Below are positions 40,676 through 42,604 of a DNA stretch of 42,604 bases, piece by piece. Source of the stretch: Proteobacteria bacterium SG_bin9 (GTDB lineage: Bacteria; Pseudomonadota; Alphaproteobacteria; Rhizobiales; Xanthobacteraceae). The stretch is from positions 2,172 to 44,775 of the forward strand of contig LWDM01000039.1 of assembly GCA_002083525.1 (NCBI GenBank), written 5' to 3'. Positions within the stretch are counted from its first letter, which is position 1. Each line of letters starts with the position of its first letter. The position numbers and the translations under genes were made by a program. The notes under the pieces were generated by a model. The model did not search any database and was not told the DNA's origin. It was given only the letters and a program-made list of their open reading frames with translations.

Positions 40676-42049
40676 GTGTCCGCGGTGGAATCCGGAACAA
40701 CCATGACGCTCATGCAGAAGGTGACGGCGCGCGTGCGCGACTTCACCCACGGCACCAGCGAAGCGTCGGTGACCAATCGCGCCGCCACCACGATCTTCAT
40801 CATCCGCGTCATCAGTGCCGGTCTCGCTTATCTCTCGCAGATCGTGCTCGCGCGCTGGATGGGCGCCTCCGATTATGGCGTCTACGTCTACGTCTGGACC
40901 TGGGTGCTGATGCTGGGTTCGCTGCTCGATTTCGGCATGTCGCCCGCCGCACAGAAGATGATTCCGGAATACCGCGCCCGCAATGACCTCGACGGTTTGC
41001 GCGGCTTCATCGCCGGCGCGCGCTGGATGGCGTTCGTCGGCTGCTGCATCATCTGTGCGATCATCGCAGCCGGCATTTACTTGCTGACGCCGTACATTCC
41101 GCAAGCGATGGTGCTGCCGTTCTATCTCGCCTGCTTCACCTTGCCGGCCTTCATCGTCGCCAACATCCAGGACGCGATGGCGCGCGCTTACGACTGGATG
41201 AAGCTCGGGCTGATGCCGACCTTCATCATCCGGCAGGGCCTCCTGATCGCGCTGACCGGTGCAGTGCTTGTCATCGGCTTCAAGCTGGACGCAACTGCGG
41301 CGATGATCGCAAGCGCGTTCGCGGTGTGGATCGCGATGTTCGGCCAGTTGATCCCGCTGAACCGCCGCCTTGCGTCCGTGGTACCGGACGGTGCGCGCCG
41401 CTATGAAGGCAAGTACTGGTTCTCAACCTCGCTGCCGATCGTCGTCACCGAAGGCACCTTCCTGCTGCTGAGCTACACCGACTTGCTGATGCTGCAGCAG
41501 TTCCGCCCATCTGACGAAGTCGGCATCTACTTTGCCGTCGCCAAGACGCTGGTGCTGGTGTCATTCATCCACTACGCGATCGGCGCATCCACCGCGCACC
41601 GCTTCAGCGAATTCCACGCCACCGGCGACAAGAAGCGGCTTGAGGAATACGTCGCCTATTCGATCAAGGTGACGTTCTGGCCGTCGCTCGCCGCGACCAT
41701 CCTGCTTCTGGCGTTCGGCAAGCCGATGCTCTGGCTGTTCGGCCCCCAGTTCGTCGAGGGTTACGGAATGATGTTCGTGATGGCCGTCGGTCTCGTCGTC
41801 CGCGCGGCTGTCGGCCCGGTCGAACGGCTCCTCAACATGCTCGGCCACCAGCAGGCCTGCGCCGTGGCGTACGCCATGGCGTTCCTGGTCAACATCGTGC
41901 TGTGTCTCTATCTCATCCCGGCTTACGGCGGATACGGCGCGGCCGCGGCGCTCTCCGCGTCGCTGGTGTTCCTCACCGTCCTGCTGGTCTACGTCGCCAA
42001 GACGCGGCTCGGCCTGCACGTACTGCCGTTCGGCCGCGGCAGAACCTAA
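40676..42049 (+). CDS. Polysaccharide/oligosaccharide flippase (Wzx/MOP type)
   Basis: A 457-residue membrane protein with about 12 helices, of the oligosaccharide flippase family. It opens with a soluble N-terminus then FIIRVISAGLAYLSQIVLARWMGASDYG, the characteristic first helix and loop. LLSYTDLLMLQQFRPSDEVGIYF in the middle and HQQACAVAYAMAFLVNIVLCL near the C-terminus are also typical. Lipid-linked sugar is flipped to the periplasmic face. Start is GTG 40676 with AGGA upstream. No glycosyltransferases flank it, so it is an isolated flippase. Confidence 0.88.
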   Translation: MSAVESGTTMTLMQKVTARVRDFTHGTSEASVTNRAATTIFIIRVISAGLAYLSQIVLARWMGASDYGVYVYVWTWVLMLGSLLDFGMSPAAQKMIPEYRARNDLDGLRGFIAGARWMAFVGCCIICAIIAAGIYLLTPYIPQAMVLPFYLACFTLPAFIVANIQDAMARAYDWMKLGLMPTFIIRQGLLIALTGAVLVIGFKLDATAAMIASAFAVWIAMFGQLIPLNRRLASVVPDGARRYEGKYWFSTSLPIVVTEGTFLLLSYTDLLMLQQFRPSDEVGIYFAVAKTLVLVSFIHYAIGASTAHRFSEFHATGDKKRLEEYVAYSIKVTFWPSLAATILLLAFGKPMLWLFGPQFVEGYGMMFVMAVGLVVRAAVGPVERLLNMLGHQQACAVAYAMAFLVNIVLCLYLIPAYGGYGAAAALSASLVFLTVLLVYVAKTRLGLHVLPFGRGRT

Positions 42050-42098
42050 AGCCAGCATCAAACGGTTACGAGACAGACGGCGCCCTGACGGCTCGCAC

Positions 42099-42126
42099 TT
42101 GACTTTTTCTCAAATAGGAATATATT
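42099..42126 (+). promoter_or_regulatory. Consensus-like sigma-70 promoter in the terminal gene-free region
   Basis: TTGACT (42099-42104), 16-bp spacer, TATATT (42121-42126). It reads rightward into a region with no convincing gene. The local AT-rich patch stands out from the surrounding GC-rich DNA. A start of transcription near 42133 is expected. Confidence 0.6.
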
Positions 42127-42604
42127 CTTTGATGTCTCGCTCCACGATGAGGGGCGTTCGCGATCGTCACGATACGCGGGGCGGGATGCGGTGGACGTGT
42201 GTGCGCCGTCAGACGTGCGGTGCGCAAGCGGACGGGCTGAAGTCGCGTTACCCCGAAGCCGCCGCCCGGCTTCGCAGCGGCGGATTACTCAGGTTCGCCC
42301 GCCGGGGGTTTCTCGCGGAATAGGCCGTTAACACCACTGCGTGCGGAACGCCGGGCGAAACCGGCGTGACCGTGGTGACTATGCTCGTGTGCTTGTTTTC
42401 ATTGCGCACGAGGCTGCGGACGCGTCGCGCGTCCGGCGTTCCGCGCGCCCTCATCAAAGGGCGAGAGATGGAAACAAGACTCCGGCGCCCCCGCGCCGCA
42501 AAGAACAGGGGCGATCATGCATGTCTGCTAATCGGAAGCTGTAATGAGAAGCGAGACCCCTGCGTCATTCTCAGTCGTCATCACCGGGCTTGACCCGGTG
42601 ATCC
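42127..42604 (+). other. Gene-free structured region, probably a dispersed repeat or non-coding transcript
   Basis: No ORF here has a family or good start. Hairpins visible are GAAGCC/GGCTTC (42255-42273), CGCCGG/CCGGCG with a GCGAAA loop (42349-42366), and GGACGCG/CGCGTCC around TCG (42418-42434). Short arginine-rich frames with wording like GVRDRHDTRGGMRW are of a kind often mis-called as proteins in Bradyrhizobium-like genomes, from memory. This suggests a repeat family, or an RNA driven by the promoter at 42099. Confidence 0.45.
42580..42602. repeat. REP-like palindrome at the right edge
   Basis: Arms ATCACCGGG and CCCGGTGAT pair perfectly around CTTGA. The phrase TCATCACCGGGCTTGACCCG is a common intergenic REP-like element in alphaproteobacteria. 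It may continue beyond the window end. Confidence 0.75.

Noticed and set aside
42099..42323. A 74-residue plus-strand frame with GVRDRHDTRGGMRW
   Set aside because: Its start lies at the promoter itself and it is Arg-rich; similar strings are commonly called from repeats, so a protein is not supported.

Overview
The window is a chromosomal segment from a GC-rich alphaproteobacterium of the order Hyphomicrobiales (Rhizobiales). Bradyrhizobium, Rhodopseudomonas or Afipia relatives fit best. The case rests on an ETF/HIG1/cobalamin adenosyltransferase cluster, a ChvA/NdvA-type exporter, a tripartite tricarboxylate transporter, a Flp pilin, a PduO-type adenosyltransferase and a palindromic repeat typical of this order at 37522-37568. 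The genes are mostly housekeeping and stress functions. I see no phage, no insertion sequence and no CRISPR array.

Region 1 (1-7.6 kb): a HIG1-like membrane protein, cobalamin adenosyltransferase and the start of etfB lie on the minus strand. A YihY/BrkB membrane protein, a soluble hybrid histidine kinase paired with gluQRS, a divergent AlkA-type glycosylase, a DUF2855 protein and an HNH nuclease follow. Next come two tandem related 51-residue membrane microproteins ending at a strong terminator. Region 2 (7.6-9.9 kb) is the most interesting locus: a decayed cyclase-family pseudogene, an NsrR-like Rrf2 regulator, a near-ideal NsrR operator, an uncharacterised 55-residue membrane protein, and a group III truncated haemoglobin translationally coupled to it. 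This reads as a nitric-oxide response unit.

Region 3 (9.9-18.7 kb): an AMP-forming acyl-CoA ligase, small membrane and secreted proteins, an LssY-domain protein, an AbrB-type permease, dsbB, tRNA-Leu(CAA), an orphan Flp pilin, an Asp-nucleophile alpha/beta hydrolase with a divergent LysR regulator, and oxyR with both redox cysteines. Region 4 (18.7-22.6 kb): a large MASE4-PAS-PAS hybrid kinase sits between two colinear single-domain response regulators.

Region 5 (22.8-34.9 kb): dodecin, a quinol-monooxygenase-like protein, cytochrome b561, a family 2 glycosyltransferase, a coupled nitronate monooxygenase/thioesterase pair, a YqaA protein, a HisE-type protein, an orphan NMT1-type binding protein, an NdvA-like glucan exporter and a D,D-carboxypeptidase. 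Region 6 (35-42.6 kb): fadD, a DUF924 protein, the tctCBA operon and a polysaccharide flippase. The last 550 bp hold no credible gene, but carry a consensus sigma-70 promoter, several GC-rich hairpins and a REP-like palindrome. They look like a dispersed repeat or a non-coding transcript.

All functions are read from motifs and remembered family features. No database search was run. Where several start codons were possible, the choice is explained in the entry.
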